Source: Methanomassiliicoccaceae archaeon
GTDB lineage: Archaea > Thermoplasmatota > Thermoplasmata > Methanomassiliicoccales > Methanomethylophilaceae
Length of the DNA stretch: 64,000 nt
Reading direction: 5' to 3'
Assembly (NCBI GenBank): GCA_003560875.1
Contig: PWJQ01000057.1
Span: forward strand, 1-64,000
The notes beneath the pieces were generated by a model. That model saw only the letters and a program-made list of their open reading frames with translations, searched no databases and had not been told where the DNA came from. How positions within the stretch are numbered: the first letter of the stretch is position 1; each line of letters begins with the position of its first letter. Shown here piece after piece: positions 63,232-64,000 of this stretch. A program made the translations under genes and the position numbers.

Positions 63232-64000
63232 ATGAAGGGAAAACGATGCCGTATCCTCTACGTCGATGACGAGGAACCGCTCCTGGAATTGGGAAAGACC
63301 TTCCTGGAGGATGTCGGCGGCTTCGAGGTCCAAACGGCATCGAGCGCCAAGGTTGCGATAGAACTTCTCGAGAACAACAAGTTCGACGCTGTGATCTCCG
63401 ATTATCAGATGCCCGTCATGGACGGACTGCAGTTCCTGAAGAGCCTACGTTCCCATGATCAAGACCTCCCTTTCATAATCTTCACCGGTAAAGGGAGGGA
63501 GGAGGTTGCTGTGGAAGCATTCATGTCCGGGGCAGACTTCTATCTCCAGAAAGGAGGTCAACCAAGTGCCCAGTTCGCTGAACTGATAAACATGGTCAAA
63601 CAGGCCTTCAAGCGGCATAAGAGTGAGAGGATGCTCATAGAGAGTGAGAGGACGCTGCGTTCTATCGTCGACGGAACTGATCAAGGAATGATCGTTCTCG
63701 ATTTCGATGGGAATGTGCTCTTCCACAACAAGAGTGCTAATGAACTCACGGGCGTCAAGGATGGGGATAGCCTTAATGACCTGGAGTTATTCGGACCGGA
63801 GGGTTTCAAAGTCAGGCTCAGTGACAATCGAGGACCTCTACCTCATATAGGATTGGACGTTGATTCCCAGGGCCTGGGAATTCAAAGACTTCATATGAAA
63901 AGGGATGATGGCGAGTGGATTCACCTTGAAGGTTTCCAGAACATCATAGATTTCAATGATACCAAAGCAGTTCTCATACTTTTCCGCGACATCACTTCGT
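63232..64000 (+). CDS. Response regulator receiver-PAS protein, 3'-truncated
   Basis: An ATG-initiated frame of 256 codons running off the window. Residues about 5-125 form a receiver domain: acidic pocket RCRILYVDDEEPLLE, phospho-acceptor Asp57 in VISDYQMPVMDG, the Thr in IIFTGKGREE and the conserved Lys in FYLQKGG. A helix (KQAFKRHKSERMLIESERTLRSIV) leads to a PAS domain (VDGTDQGMIVLDFDG onward). Archaeal proteins of this type often continue into more PAS and a kinase. The nearby CheB-CheR kinase could be a partner. Confidence 0.88.
   Translation, partial: MKGKRCRILYVDDEEPLLELGKTFLEDVGGFEVQTASSAKVAIELLENNKFDAVISDYQMPVMDGLQFLKSLRSHDQDLPFIIFTGKGREEVAVEAFMSGADFYLQKGGQPSAQFAELINMVKQAFKRHKSERMLIESERTLRSIVDGTDQGMIVLDFDGNVLFHNKSANELTGVKDGDSLNDLELFGPEGFKVRLSDNRGPLPHIGLDVDSQGLGIQRLHMKRDDGEWIHLEGFQNIIDFNDTKAVLILFRDITS

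Noticed and set aside
1-64000. CRISPR array, insertion sequence or integrated virus
   Set aside because: No regularly spaced direct repeats, transposase, integrase or attachment-site duplication was found; the only tandem repeat is inside dnaG.

Overview
The window reads as a gene-dense chromosome segment of a euryarchaeon, most likely from the Thermoplasmatota side and plausibly a Methanomassiliicoccales-type methanogen. Archaeal markers are TBP, DnaG-type primase, FEN1, an Hjc-like resolvase, archaeal aspartyl-, glutamyl- and isoleucyl-tRNA synthetases, Trm1, archaeal S-adenosylmethionine synthetase, FBP aldolase/phosphatase, archaeal TIM and the aconitase X/UbiD branch of the mevalonate pathway. 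Promoters look like A/T-rich TATA boxes about 25 nt upstream of start codons, with many leaderless or short leaders. The assignment to an order is inference: no rRNA, mcr or pyl gene is present.

Layout. 1-6.4 kb: a truncated YhaN/SbcC-like ATPase, dnaG and a Lon-like AAA+ protein, a GNAT enzyme and a Rieske protein. 6.4-13.7 kb: a secreted phospholipase D-like protein, the tpi-fbp gluconeogenic pair, an aldehyde dehydrogenase, aspS and an Hjc-like nuclease. 13.8-23.1 kb: LysE-type exporter, nadA, a GLUG surface protein with a strong terminator, a probable pterin aldolase (mptD), THEP1-trm1-purA, a UbiD-family decarboxylase and gltX. 23.1-25.7 kb: a feoB operon led by a DtxR-FeoA regulator with an iron-box-like site. 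25.7-30.3 kb: a minus-strand operon tbp-cysK-cysE-cysS-radical SAM. 30.4-33.8 kb: a nitrogenase-like operon in which NifH and NifD homologues are fused and followed by a NifK-like gene, behind a perfect palindrome next to the promoter; a tRNA-Cys lies just upstream. 34-42.9 kb: a homocitrate/citramalate synthase family gene, pyrD (with an in-frame TAG) and pyrK, two divergent cysteine desulfurases, a three-gene pilin-like cassette and a 2'-5' RNA ligase-like protein. 43-49.5 kb: radical SAM, UbiA, a TIM-barrel protein, a winged-helix protein, metK, a divergent XRE-CBS regulator and RNase Z. 49.6-57.4 kb: rpe, fen1, an isoleucyl-tRNA synthetase carrying an extra HhH plus DUF835 tail, and aconitase X whose small subunit is fused to a Nudix domain. 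57.4-64 kb: a looser, more A/T-rich signalling region with a CheB-CheR-PAS-kinase, a QueG-like Fe-S protein, a nitroreductase and a truncated response regulator.

Themes. Sulfur and iron chemistry recurs: cysteine synthesis (CysE, CysK), CysRS, tRNA-Cys, two cysteine desulfurases, FeoB and several Fe-S or radical SAM enzymes. Both proteins specific to the archaeal mevalonate variant (aconitase X and a UbiD-type decarboxylase) are encoded. The strongest candidates for new biology are the fused nitrogenase-like reductase with its palindromic operator, the IleRS-DUF835 fusion, the aconitase X small subunit-Nudix fusion, and the amber codon inside pyrD. Ten of the 58 genes with visible stops end in TAG, so TAG is an ordinary terminator here, which tempers a pyrrolysine reading of pyrD.
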